From contig OY763490.2 in NCBI GenBank assembly GCA_963667505.2, positions 1,736,001 to 1,800,000 of the forward strand: a stretch of DNA of 64,000 bases, written 5' to 3'. The stretch is from Aldehydirespirator sp963667505 (GTDB taxonomy: Bacteria > Actinomycetota > Acidimicrobiia > Acidimicrobiales > Aldehydirespiratoraceae). The translations under genes and the position numbers were made by a program. The first letter of the stretch is position 1. Each line of letters starts with the position of its first letter. This document shows, in pieces, positions 36,195-44,978 of the stretch. Below the pieces are notes generated by a model. It was not told where the DNA came from, searched no databases, and saw only the letters and a list, made by a program, of their open reading frames with translations.

Positions 36195-37133
36195 CTACGG
36201 GGCGGGGTCCGGGGATTGTCGGGCCGCGATCCGCAGGGCGCGTTCCATGAGGTGGCGGTCGCCGAGCCTGCGGCGTAGTTCGTGCTCGAGTCCCGCTATC
36301 GGATAGAGGTTCTGCGGCGCCCGGGCGTCCTTGTGGGGCTCGCTGGCGTAGCGGGGCAGGGTTGCGGTCACCGTGTCGGCCCGCCGGGCCGCCTGCTGGG
36401 CGGTCCCGAGGCCCGCCAGCTCGCAGCGGACGATCCCGGACATGGGATGCACAACCGGCCCCGGCAGACGCAGATACCAGGACCAGCGGGTGAACCCGGA
36501 GCCCCCGATCAGGAACACCGGCGTGCGCTGGCCCGCTCGCAGCACGGCCAGGAGGCGCTGCTCCCGGTCGGGCAGGTACTGGACGTGCTGGGTCTTCACG
36601 AAGCCGACCCCCTCTTGGTCTGCGCGGCCCCGCAGCGGACCGTCGAACACCACCATGTCGGCGGGGCCCGCGGCCGCGATCCCAGTCTCCAGCCGGGTCA
36701 TCCGATCGTGGATGCCCCGGTAGAGGTCGTCGGGAGCGCTGCCCGCGCAGGGAACGAACTCATAAGCGCCGTGGCCGGTGACGATCGGCCCCGCGGCGGC
36801 GGAGGCCGCGGCGTACACCGCCCGCGACACGCGCGCCTCGACCACCTGCGCCGCGCTGCGGTCGCAGAGCACCGAGCCGGCCGCCACCGACGCGCACATC
36901 CCGGCCTGCGCGCCCGAGCCGTCGGCGATCCAGACACGGGCGTCAACCCGCCTGACGCCGTCGACGAACAGGATGCAGTCCGGCGCTGGCGCGGACGGTG
37001 CCGGGTCCACGGCCGACCACTCCCCTTCCGGCTGCTCGACGTCGACGTCCACCGGGCCGCTGGCCTCCTCCAGCCGCTCCTGGTCGACAGCGGCCCCGTA
37101 CTCAGGCGCCCAGGTCTCGACCGCGAACCTCAA
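36195..37133 (-). CDS. nurA: NurA-domain nuclease
   Basis: 312 residues. An N-terminal catalytic segment CILFVDGVRRVDARVWI holds the Asp expected for NurA; a second acidic site is in VVFDGPLRG. These are followed by GFVKTQHVQYLPD, a GFTRWSWYLRLP block, a GIVRCELAG strand, and the C-terminal KDARAPQNLYPIAGLEHELR block that I associate with the NurA family. NurA is a Mn-dependent 5'-3' nuclease driven by the HerA hexamer during DNA-end resection. The start is TTG 37133, whose last two bases are shared with the TGA stop of the HNH gene, so translation is probably coupled. The assignment rests on motif recognition plus the herA-mre11-rad50 context. Confidence 0.72.
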   Translation of the reverse strand: MRFAVETWAPEYGAAVDQERLEEASGPVDVDVEQPEGEWSAVDPAPSAPAPDCILFVDGVRRVDARVWIADGSGAQAGMCASVAAGSVLCDRSAAQVVEARVSRAVYAAASAAAGPIVTGHGAYEFVPCAGSAPDDLYRGIHDRMTRLETGIAAAGPADMVVFDGPLRGRADQEGVGFVKTQHVQYLPDREQRLLAVLRAGQRTPVFLIGGSGFTRWSWYLRLPGPVVHPMSGIVRCELAGLGTAQQAARRADTVTATLPRYASEPHKDARAPQNLYPIAGLEHELRRRLGDRHLMERALRIAARQSPDPAP

Positions 37134-38899
37134 CGAGACCGCCGACCTGCCGCGTCACCCGGCTGCGGATCCGCGTATTGCGAATTGCTCGCCGTCAACT
37201 GAAGCTGGGCGTTAGGCGGTGCCCCGGATACGGCTGGAGGGGCATGCGGCCGGTCGCTCCCGTGACGGTCCGACGACGGCACCCGAGACGCTGACGGATC
37301 GACCCCTCTCGGAGACCCTGATCGGGATGGCTGCCGCCGCGGAGAGCCCCCACCCGGCGCAACACCAGCGACCCCGCTCGGAGACCCTGATCGGGATGGC
37401 TGCCGCCGCGGAGAGCCCCCACCCGGCGCAACACCAGCGACCCCGCTCGAAGGCCCTGATCGGGATGGCTGCCGCCGCGGAGTGCCCGCACCCGGCGCTA
37501 CACCAGCGACCCCTCCCGGTGGTCCTGATCGGGGTGGCTGCCGGCGCGGAGGGCCTGCACGCGGCGATGCACCGTTGCGCCGCGGCGGTCCGTCGTTCGC
37601 GGGAGACCGCTCGGGGGCGCGGCCAGGCGGAGCACCGCGTCGGGCTGGCCGCGCCGAGCCGACACTCGCAGGGGACGGCTCGGGGGCGCGGGCGGGCCCG
37701 TAGTGCATCCGGTCAGCGGGTTCGATAGTCCGAAGTCCTCGAGCGTCGGGCACGACCCTCCATCCGTGATGGTGGACCTTCTGGTGACAGTGCCAACAGA
37801 GCGGGATCATGTTGGTGATGTCGGTGGCGCCTCCCTCCGACACCGGCCGGATGTGGTGGGCCTGGCACAGCAGCGGCAGCGCGCCGCAGCCTGCACACCC
37901 GCCGTACTTGGCGATCAAGGCCCTGAACTGGGCCTCGGTTGCGATGGTCTTGGCGTGGCCGTGCCACAGAGGCACGCCCTTGTGGCTGAACACGATGCCG
38001 GTGATTCTGGCATTGCACATGTGCTCGTCGAGCACGCTTTGAGGGATCGCCGCCCCGCCTGCGACCTCGGCGAAGTCTCGGGTGCCGTCGGCGCTGAGAT
38101 GCTGCACGATGGAGATGTCGGCCCGTCGGCTGCCACGGCCGCCGGAGCCGCCATCGGTGCCTCCGGCGGTATCCGCGCCCCCGGCGGTGAGAGCCTCAAG
38201 GGCGTCAGCCATGCGCTGGTGGCGGCTGCGACGTTCAGCCTCAGAAAGCACGAGGTCCTCTCGGCGCAGCCTCTCGGCCTGCTCGTTCAGTCGCTTGTGC
38301 AGTTTGGCGCCCGCGACCGGGTCGAACTCGCCGCGGAGATGCACCATGCCGTCGTCACCGCCCCAGACGCTCAGACGGCGACGCTGGCGCAGCCTCCGCC
38401 AAGCAGTCTCGCCGCCGTCGTCTTGTCGATGCGCCGTCCAGCGGCCCGCTTCCCGAGCGAACTCCTCCGGGGGGAGCGACGAAGCCTTGGCCAGCAGTTC
38501 GGAGTCCTCGGTGACCGCCTCGGGGCTGACCTTCTCCGAGGCGTCGGCCAAGGCCTTCGCGTTGGCGAACGACACCCGTCCGCTCTCGACGGCCCGCTGC
38601 ACATCGGGCAGGGCCTGCAGCCTCTCGGCTGTCTTGACCTGCCCGACGGCCTCCCGCCGGGACAGGCCGGCCGCCTGAACGAGCACGCCGGCACCCCCGT
38701 CACCGTGGCGCTCGCGGGCGGCCAAGCTCCCGGCGGCATGGGTCTGGCAAGCGTCCAGCTTGGCCCGCATCGACTTGAACGCCTCAAGCCCTCTGCGCAG
38801 GTCGCCCGTCGACGCGTGCCCGGACTTGCTCTGCACAAGCACCTCGTCCAAGGCCGCCTCGGCCCGCCGGATCGCTTCCGTCAACATGAAAGACATCAT
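37130..38899 (-). CDS. DUF222 (13E12-type) HNH endonuclease with repetitive tail
   Basis: 589 residues from ATG 38899; GTG 38917 is possible but lies inside a palindrome. An N-terminal DUF222 domain (about residues 10-270) is followed by an HNH domain: CAGCGALPLLCQAHHIRPVS and NMIPLCWHCHQKVHHHG, with zinc Cys pairs, the catalytic HH and the Asn. The last 190 residues are Pro/Arg/Ser-rich with four 23-residue repeats encoded by a 69-bp DNA repeat. 13E12-family HNH genes are often multicopy and may be mobile. It sits between rad50 and nurA, has its own AT-rich upstream region, and its TGA overlaps the nurA TTG start. Confidence 0.88.
   Translation of the reverse strand: MMSFMLTEAIRRAEAALDEVLVQSKSGHASTGDLRRGLEAFKSMRAKLDACQTHAAGSLAARERHGDGGAGVLVQAAGLSRREAVGQVKTAERLQALPDVQRAVESGRVSFANAKALADASEKVSPEAVTEDSELLAKASSLPPEEFAREAGRWTAHRQDDGGETAWRRLRQRRRLSVWGGDDGMVHLRGEFDPVAGAKLHKRLNEQAERLRREDLVLSEAERRSRHQRMADALEALTAGGADTAGGTDGGSGGRGSRRADISIVQHLSADGTRDFAEVAGGAAIPQSVLDEHMCNARITGIVFSHKGVPLWHGHAKTIATEAQFRALIAKYGGCAGCGALPLLCQAHHIRPVSEGGATDITNMIPLCWHCHQKVHHHGWRVVPDARGLRTIEPADRMHYGPARAPEPSPASVGSARPARRGAPPGRAPERSPANDGPPRRNGASPRAGPPRRQPPRSGPPGGVAGVAPGAGTPRRQPSRSGPSSGVAGVAPGGGSPRRQPSRSGSPSGVAGVAPGGGSPRRQPSRSGSPRGVDPSASRVPSSDRHGSDRPHAPPAVSGAPPNAQLQLTASNSQYADPQPGDAAGRRSR
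37301..37576. repeat. 69-bp tandem repeat inside the HNH gene tail
   Basis: Four copies start at 37301, 37370, 37439 and 37508; the first two are nearly identical and the fourth is most diverged. The period keeps frame and encodes a 23-residue unit, consensus GVAGVAPGGGSPRRQPSRSG plus three residues, in the C-terminal tail. This looks like a recently expanded, disordered, positively charged region. Confidence 0.92.
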
Positions 38900-38911
38900 G
38901 CCACACCCCTG

Positions 38912-38923
38912 TGACACCTGTCA
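38912..38923. promoter_or_regulatory. Perfect inverted repeat upstream of the HNH gene, candidate operator
   Basis: TGACA-GG-TGTCA (minus strand) lies 12 bases before the ATG at 38899. It follows a distinctly AT-rich stretch (38925-38950) in an otherwise GC-rich region, as expected for a promoter in the 97-bp gap after rad50. The overlapping 9-mer TGTCACAGG recurs upstream of herA. No regulator is known. Confidence 0.45.
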
Positions 38924-38996
38924 AGCATTTACACTTATTTAGCATATATTCCCAAGGAGAAATCCAGGATCAATCCGCCCTCGGCCCGGCCCACAG

Positions 38997-41843
38997 CTAG
39001 ACCTCCACGCGCTCGACCGAGGAGGTCGTCGGGCCCTTGGACACCTCGAAGCGAACGGGCATCCGCTCCGCGAGCTCGCGGATGTGGGTGACGATGCACA
39101 CCATCCGCCCGGCCGCGCCCAACTCCTCCATGGCGGCTGCGACCGCATCGAGTGCGTCCGGATCCAGCGTGCCGAACCCCTCGTCGAGGAACAGCGAGTC
39201 CAGCCCGGTGCTGTTCTCCGCGGCCATCTCGGCCTGTCCGTCGCTCAGGGCCAGCGCCAGGGCGAGGCTGGCCAGGAACGTCTCGCCCCCCGACAGGGTC
39301 TTGGCACCGCGCACCTCGTCGGCGTTGTGGTGATCGCGGATGTCGAACGACGTGCCCTCGGCCACGAAGGAGTACTGCTGGTCAGAAAGCTGAAGCAGCC
39401 TGTGGTTGGCCCGCTCCACCAGGTCGGCGACGGCCTCCTCCAGCAGCCATCGCTCGAAACCGTTCGCTTGAAGCAGCCGGCCGAGCTGCGAGGCCACCGC
39501 CTCGTCGGAGCGCAACCCGGTGATCCGCTCCTCCAGTTTGGCCCGCGCCTTGCGAGCCTCCACAGCCTGCTCATGGAGGATCTCGGCCTTCCAAGCCGCT
39601 TCAGCCATCCCAACCGCGAACCTGTCCGGATGGTCGCCGGGCTCGAAGAAGGGCGCGCACAGCCGCCGCGCCTGGTCGACGAGATCGCGTTGGCTGCTCC
39701 GGGCGGCAAGCTCACGCTCCTCGGCCGCTTCCGCCCGAGCGGACAGTTCGACGACTTGCACCGCGGCCCACGCCGCCAGTTGCTGCCAGTCCTCGATCAG
39801 AGACTCGCCCGGCTCCGGCGGTGACAGCTCCGCCAGCCCGTCGCGGACCCGCCCGAAGCTCGTGCGCGCCTGCTTCTCTTCAGCCACGCGTTCGTCGAAT
39901 CGGCCTCGGGCGGTCGTCTCCGCCTCCCTGGCCGCCTCCTCGTCAGCAGAAGCCCGGTCGCACGCGGCGGCCAGCCGTTCGGCCTCGGCGATGCGCTCAT
40001 CGAGCTCGGCGACATCAGGCTCGCCGACCAGTCGGTTCGTCAGCTGGTCGCGCTGTCTGAGGCAGCCGTCCCGTTCGGCCGTCGTCCGGACGAGCGTCTG
40101 CGCCGCCTCGCTCTCAGCCTTCAGCGCCTGCCGCGTGTCCTCCGCCTCGCGCAAATCCCCTTCAGCCTGCTCGGCTCGCTTCAGCCCATCGTCGGCGACA
40201 GCCGCGGCAGCCTCCAGTTCGTCGACTCGTGCCTCCAGCCGGTCCAACGCGTCCTTGTCGGGAGCGTCCCGCAGCTGCGCCTCCAGCGACTCGCGGGAGT
40301 CCTCGAGGCCGCGGGCCGCGGCCCTGGCCTCGGCGGCAACCGTCCTGGCCTCGTCGAGCTCCGAGTCGGCGTCCTTCAAGGCATCTCCAGCCCGCTCATG
40401 GGCCGTGCGACACTGCTCGAACTCGCGGTCCACATCGTGGTCTGGAAGCGAGACGACCGTCTGACGGCACACCGGACAGGGCTCGCCCTCCCGCAACTGC
40501 GCCACGAGGCCCTCGGCCTGCTTGACCGCTCGCACCCGTTCGAGAGACTCGGCCGCTTCGTCGAGGCTCCGTTGCGCCTCGCCGCGGCGCGCCTCGGCCG
40601 CGGCTTGCGCCGTCTCGGCCTGCTGGCGCTCAGCGTGGGCTTGGACCAGCTCTCGACCGAGGCGCTCGAACTCGGACCATCGGCTCCTGGTCGCTTCAAG
40701 CTCGCCCTTTCTGGGGCCTTCGGCCGCAGACTGCCTCGCCGCCCGGGCGGCGGCGCGAGCCTCGGCCACCTCCTCGGCAGCCTCGTCGAGACGATGCCGG
40801 AACTTGTCGGCCTCCTCGGATGCTGCGCCGGCGGCGATCTGTGCGTTCTCGACATCGGTCTCTCGGCCGACGAGTTCCTGGTCGAGCTCGGCCAGCCGCC
40901 GATGGTCGTCGATCAGGCGCCTGCAAAGTTCGGCGTTGGGTCCGTCGTCGGCTCGGCGCCGCGTCTCGACCGCCTCCAGACGGGCGCTGCGATGGGCTGC
41001 TTCGGCGGTCGCCAGCGCCTGCTGAGCCGACAGCAGCCCGATCGCCAGGATTGTCGCCGACTCGGGAACCGTCGCTGCCACGACCGCCCGATCGCGCATC
41101 GGCTGGAGGCGTCGCAGCTCGTCGCGTGCCGACTCCAGGCCGGCGACGACCTCAGCGAGATCGTCCATGACTCTTTTCAACTCGGCCTGAGCGTTGCGCG
41201 CCCCTTCGGCCGCGGCAGCGAGCTTGGCAATCCGCTCAAGAGTCGGAGCCTTGGTCTGCAACTCGGGTTCGAGCGCGGCGATCTGGGCCGAGGCCTGGGC
41301 GGCCCGCTGGCGAGCCTCCTCACCCATGCGGGTGTAGACGACCAGGTCGAGCAGGTGACGCAGCAGTTCCTGTCGGTCGGATGCCTTGTCATGGAGGAAC
41401 TGGGCGAAACGGCCCTGCGGCAGCACCACCGTCTTGGTGAACCGGTCGAAGTCGAGGCCCAGCATCCTCTCCACCGCGGACGCCATTTCGGTGGCGCGTC
41501 CGGCGAGCACCTCATCGCCTCGTTCGAGGCGCGCCTCTTTGGTGGTGGCACCACCGGGTGTGCGGCGCACTACCCGCACGGCTGTGTAGGCCTGACCGCC
41601 GGCCTCGAAATCGAACGACACCCGCGCCTCGTTGGCGAGTTGGCTGATCACCGGCGCCACGGCCCGGGCATCGTCGTAGCGGGCCACCGTGCCGAACAGG
41701 GCGAAGGTGATGCCGTCGATGATCGTGGACTTGCCTGATCCTGTCGGCCCCACCAGCGCGGCCAGCTCCACGTCTCTGAAGTCGACTTCGGTGTCCTCGC
41801 GGAAGGCGGCGAACCCGCTCATGCGGAGCTTCAGGGGCCTCAT
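38997..41843 (-). CDS. sbcC: Rad50/SbcC-family SMC ATPase
   Basis: 948 residues. N-terminal ATPase lobe with Walker A GPTGSGKST (about residue 33) and the Q-loop region VLPQGRFAQFL. Long coiled coils flank a zinc-hook CPVC at residues 456-459. The C-terminal lobe has signature LSGGETFLASLALALALSDG and Walker B LDSLFLDEGFGTLD. With Mre11/SbcD it forms the ATP-dependent nuclease complex that recognises and processes DNA ends and hairpins. The ATG overlaps the mre11/sbcD stop by four bases (ATGA), so the two subunits are coupled. All key motifs are intact. Confidence 0.95.
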   Translation of the reverse strand: MRPLKLRMSGFAAFREDTEVDFRDVELAALVGPTGSGKSTIIDGITFALFGTVARYDDARAVAPVISQLANEARVSFDFEAGGQAYTAVRVVRRTPGGATTKEARLERGDEVLAGRATEMASAVERMLGLDFDRFTKTVVLPQGRFAQFLHDKASDRQELLRHLLDLVVYTRMGEEARQRAAQASAQIAALEPELQTKAPTLERIAKLAAAAEGARNAQAELKRVMDDLAEVVAGLESARDELRRLQPMRDRAVVAATVPESATILAIGLLSAQQALATAEAAHRSARLEAVETRRRADDGPNAELCRRLIDDHRRLAELDQELVGRETDVENAQIAAGAASEEADKFRHRLDEAAEEVAEARAAARAARQSAAEGPRKGELEATRSRWSEFERLGRELVQAHAERQQAETAQAAAEARRGEAQRSLDEAAESLERVRAVKQAEGLVAQLREGEPCPVCRQTVVSLPDHDVDREFEQCRTAHERAGDALKDADSELDEARTVAAEARAAARGLEDSRESLEAQLRDAPDKDALDRLEARVDELEAAAAVADDGLKRAEQAEGDLREAEDTRQALKAESEAAQTLVRTTAERDGCLRQRDQLTNRLVGEPDVAELDERIAEAERLAAACDRASADEEAAREAETTARGRFDERVAEEKQARTSFGRVRDGLAELSPPEPGESLIEDWQQLAAWAAVQVVELSARAEAAEERELAARSSQRDLVDQARRLCAPFFEPGDHPDRFAVGMAEAAWKAEILHEQAVEARKARAKLEERITGLRSDEAVASQLGRLLQANGFERWLLEEAVADLVERANHRLLQLSDQQYSFVAEGTSFDIRDHHNADEVRGAKTLSGGETFLASLALALALSDGQAEMAAENSTGLDSLFLDEGFGTLDPDALDAVAAAMEELGAAGRMVCIVTHIRELAERMPVRFEVSKGPTTSSVERVEV

Positions 41844-43066
41844 GGCTGCACAGGCTCCCGGTCGGCGTCGTGTTGAGCGTCGAGCAGCTCGGCGAACAGC
41901 GCGCGAATCCGCTCGTCGGAGACATTGCGCTCGGCCAGATACTCGTCGAACAGATCAACCGGGGTCCGTCCGGACCGTGAGATCCGGCGAGGCGCGGGGC
42001 TCGACGAGTCCTCGACGCGCACGTCCACAACCCGTTCGCCCAGCAGTTCTCGCACGGTGTCGGCCAGGCCGGCCCTTCGGGACTCGCGGACGACTGCCCG
42101 CAGCCAGGGTTCGTCGGCCAGGTCCGGGCCGGTCGACTCCAGTTCAGCCAGCGTGCCAGTCACCGTGCGCAGGGGCCGGCCGCTCGACAACGGCAGCGGT
42201 GTCACCGTCGGCGGCAGGCCGGGCTCAATGTCGACGAGGTTCACCTGCTTGCGCTGCTGCTCCTCGCCGAAGTCGAGCTGCAGCGGGGACCCGCAGTAGT
42301 GGATCTGCCCCGGGCCAGCGATCTTCTGGGGCCGGTGCACATGGCCGAGGGCCACATACCCGGCGCCGGCCGGGAAGGCCTGGGCGCTGAGGGCGTAGTC
42401 GTCGATGAAGTGCGCGGCCCGCTCGCCGCCGCCGAGCTGGCCGCCGTGGACGAAGGCGTGAGCCATGAGGACATTGACCGTGCCGGACTCGAAGCCGCTG
42501 GTGAGGGCGTCGATGACCAGCCGCATCCTCTCGGAGTAGGCCTGCGCGTTCTCGTACGCGGCCGAGTCCATCAGGTCCTTGGCTCTCACAATGCCCCGCT
42601 GCGACACGAACGGCAGCATCGCCAGCCGCACGTCCTCGCCGGGACGGGTTCGCAGTCTGAGTACTCCGCCGTCGTCGGGGCGGAGCGGCCGGGACACCAC
42701 ACGGACCCGGCCAGCGGCCTCGAACACCGGGGCGACAGCCGACAGCTTGCGGCTGTTGTCGTGGTTGCCGGCGATCACTGCCACCTCTGCCCCAGTGCCG
42801 GCCAGTTCCAGCAGCGCCCGGTACACGATCCCTTCGGCTTCAGCCGACGGCGCAGCGGTCTCGAACAGGTCGCCGGCCACCAGCACGAGATCCACGGAGT
42901 GCTCCGCGGCCAGGCCCGCTATCTCGTCTAGCACCGCCCGATGCTCTTCGGCTCGGCTGTGGCCCCGAATCGCCTTGCCGACATGCCAGTCGCTGGTGTG
43001 CAGGATCCTCACGGCGCCGCCCGCCCTGCTCGCCGGCGCATCCGCGATCCGACGCTCGCTTGGCAC
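41840..43066 (-). CDS. sbcD: Mre11/SbcD-family DNA exonuclease
   Basis: 408 residues from the first start, or 390 from GTG 43012, which begins directly at the conserved strand VRILHTSDWHVGK. Metallophosphoesterase motifs are all present: DWH, GDLFE, GNHDN, AHAFVHGG and GHVHRPQ. A capping domain and a C-terminal Rad50-interacting tail (VDLFDEYLAERNVS) follow. It is the nuclease subunit of the Mre11-Rad50 complex, Mn-dependent in relatives. It lies 51 bp downstream of herA and is coupled to rad50, matching the archaeal herA-mre11-rad50-nurA order. Confidence 0.95.
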   Translation of the reverse strand: MPSERRIADAPASRAGGAVRILHTSDWHVGKAIRGHSRAEEHRAVLDEIAGLAAEHSVDLVLVAGDLFETAAPSAEAEGIVYRALLELAGTGAEVAVIAGNHDNSRKLSAVAPVFEAAGRVRVVSRPLRPDDGGVLRLRTRPGEDVRLAMLPFVSQRGIVRAKDLMDSAAYENAQAYSERMRLVIDALTSGFESGTVNVLMAHAFVHGGQLGGGERAAHFIDDYALSAQAFPAGAGYVALGHVHRPQKIAGPGQIHYCGSPLQLDFGEEQQRKQVNLVDIEPGLPPTVTPLPLSSGRPLRTVTGTLAELESTGPDLADEPWLRAVVRESRRAGLADTVRELLGERVVDVRVEDSSSPAPRRISRSGRTPVDLFDEYLAERNVSDERIRALFAELLDAQHDADREPVQP

Positions 43067-43117
43067 CTGACGCTTCCTGGAGCGACGCTCGGCCGCTGTG
43101 ACATGCTCACGGCGCGT

Positions 43118-44833
43118 TCAGCCCAGGCCGTCGAACGGATCGGACGGCTGGGACGCGCCCGCTCCCGGCGACGGAGCGTGCGACCGGTCGGCCTCCGCGG
43201 CCCGCGTCGCCCATGCCGGGAAGGGGAACTCCACCAGCAGCGGCACCGGCAGGCGGGGCTGGGCCACGTACATGGACCCCGGCTTGAGGACGGTGGCCCG
43301 CTGGCGCTGCACGCCCGGCAGGAACCCGTACTGCTCGCGGCCGGCCTCGGCGCTGTCGAGCCGTCCCACCACCCGGATGGCGCTGTTGGCCACCACCCGG
43401 CGTTCGACCTCGCTGGCCGTCTGCTGGGCGCCGACCAGGATGATCCCCAGGCTGCGGCCCCGCTCGGCCACGTCCAGCAGGATCTCCTTGATGGGGCTGC
43501 TGCTGTCGCGCGGGGCGTACTTGTTGAGCTCGTCGAGCACCACGAACTGCAGCGGCTTGGCCGTGCCGCTGGCCTCCTTGGCGTCGAAGGCCTGGCGCAG
43601 CACCACGCCGACCACGAAGCGCTTGGCCCGGTCGTGGAGCTGGTGGATGTCCACCACGGTGAGCTGGTTGGAGTCCAAGTCGATGGCGTGCGCCGGCGCG
43701 TCGGCTATGTCGGCTCTGATCAAGTGCTCCACATGGCGCACCGAGGCGTGCAGGCGCCGCACGAAGGCGTTGATGGTGCCGCCTCCGATGGCCCGGCCCG
43801 TCCAGCGCGGGTCGGGCGACTCTTCGGGATCGTCGGGGATCAACTGCCTCTCGACGGCGTCGACGAGCTCCGAGAACCGACGGACCGTCGTGCCCTCGAC
43901 CCGGACCGAGCCATCAGAGCCAGAAGACTCCTTGGCGCATTGGGCCAGCCGAGCCGCCACCGACTGCACAACGATGGTGTACTGCTGGCGCTCGTCCTCG
44001 GCGTCGGCGAACAGGAACGGCAGCAACTGCTGTGAGCAGAAGTCCGCGACGGTCCAGAAGTAGGGCCTGACTCCGGCGTGGCGGGCGCCGGTCGCGGGAG
44101 TGGCGTTGGGGTCGCCGCGTCGCGGCGGCGCCAGGACGCCGACCGAGCGGAAGGGCGCCGCTTCCAGCGCCAAGGCCGAGTACCGCATGCGCTGGTCGGG
44201 GTCGAGGCGCGAGTTGGGATAGTCCAGGAAGAGCAGGTCCTCGCCCTTGACGTTGAAGATGAGGCCTTTGGTGTGCATGGCCTCGGAACCGAGGACGCCG
44301 GAGTTGAACAGGGAGTAGAGCAGGAACGTGGCGTAGCTGGTCTTGGTGGCCACCCCGGAGATGCCGCTGATGTTGATGTGGGCGCCCTTGGTGCCGTCGA
44401 CGAAGTCGAGGTCGAGGTAGATGGGGTCGTCGTCTCGGCTCAGCCCGGCGGGCAGGCGACGCTCCACCTCGTCGAAGTCGAGGGCCGCGTCGCGCTCGGC
44501 GTCGACTGCCCGGCGTACCTCCGCGCCCGGAAGCGGCGGGACGAAGGTCTCGGGCACGACCCGGGTGAGTTGCACCTGGGCGGCCTCACTCACCTCGGCT
44601 GGGAGGATCCCGTCGGCGATCAGGAACACGTCGCTGTCGAAGCGGGCACCCTCATGGCGGGCCCTCACCTGGCTCACCACCCCGTACAGGCTGATTCGGT
44701 CGCCGTTGGGCAGGGCGCGGTCGAGGGCCACCACGTCGTCGAGCTGCAGGTGGGCGCCCGGCGCGACGGCCACCCAGAACTCCAGCGGGGTGGCGTCGTC
44801 GGTGCCCAGCACCCGGCCAACCACATCGCTCAT
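43118..44833 (-). CDS. herA: HerA-like ATPase/DNA translocase
   Basis: 571 residues. An N-terminal HAS-barrel (VVGRVLGTDDATPLEFWVAV) precedes a DUF87/FtsK-like RecA core. Walker B is FVVLDELNKYAP, with a sensor-like VGAQQTASEV and an Arg-rich RVVGRLDS segment after it. The P-loop is unusual: GISGVATKTS, lacking the Gly before Lys. HerA hexamers translocate DNA and drive NurA in resection of double-strand breaks. The ATG follows AGGAGG at 44841-44846. It is the first gene of the resection locus, preceded by a 145-bp spacer containing a palindrome. Its C-terminal tail is Pro/Ser-rich. Confidence 0.85.
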   Translation of the reverse strand: MSDVVGRVLGTDDATPLEFWVAVAPGAHLQLDDVVALDRALPNGDRISLYGVVSQVRARHEGARFDSDVFLIADGILPAEVSEAAQVQLTRVVPETFVPPLPGAEVRRAVDAERDAALDFDEVERRLPAGLSRDDDPIYLDLDFVDGTKGAHINISGISGVATKTSYATFLLYSLFNSGVLGSEAMHTKGLIFNVKGEDLLFLDYPNSRLDPDQRMRYSALALEAAPFRSVGVLAPPRRGDPNATPATGARHAGVRPYFWTVADFCSQQLLPFLFADAEDERQQYTIVVQSVAARLAQCAKESSGSDGSVRVEGTTVRRFSELVDAVERQLIPDDPEESPDPRWTGRAIGGGTINAFVRRLHASVRHVEHLIRADIADAPAHAIDLDSNQLTVVDIHQLHDRAKRFVVGVVLRQAFDAKEASGTAKPLQFVVLDELNKYAPRDSSSPIKEILLDVAERGRSLGIILVGAQQTASEVERRVVANSAIRVVGRLDSAEAGREQYGFLPGVQRQRATVLKPGSMYVAQPRLPVPLLVEFPFPAWATRAAEADRSHAPSPGAGASQPSDPFDGLG

Positions 44834-44840
44834 CTGTCGG

Positions 44841-44846
44841 CCTCCT
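44841..44846 (-). promoter_or_regulatory. Shine-Dalgarno site of herA
   Basis: AGGAGG on the minus strand, seven bases before the herA ATG. It fixes the start at 44833. Confidence 0.75.
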
Positions 44847-44936
44847 GACGGACGGGAACGGGAGGTGCGCAGGCGTCAGGCATCGCGCACGCGCATCTCG
44901 CACAGGTGCCAGTCACCCGAGAAACGGTACTGCCGA

Positions 44937-44947
44937 CCTGTGACAGG
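44937..44947. promoter_or_regulatory. Perfect inverted repeat in the herA upstream region, candidate operator
   Basis: CCTGT-G-ACAGG, perfect 5-bp arms, 104 bases before the herA start. It contains the 9-mer TGTCACAGG (minus strand) that also lies just before the HNH-nurA unit. A shared regulator is speculative. Confidence 0.4.
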
Positions 44948-44978
44948 AATGCCCGTCCACAGATCCAAGTCGCGGCTC

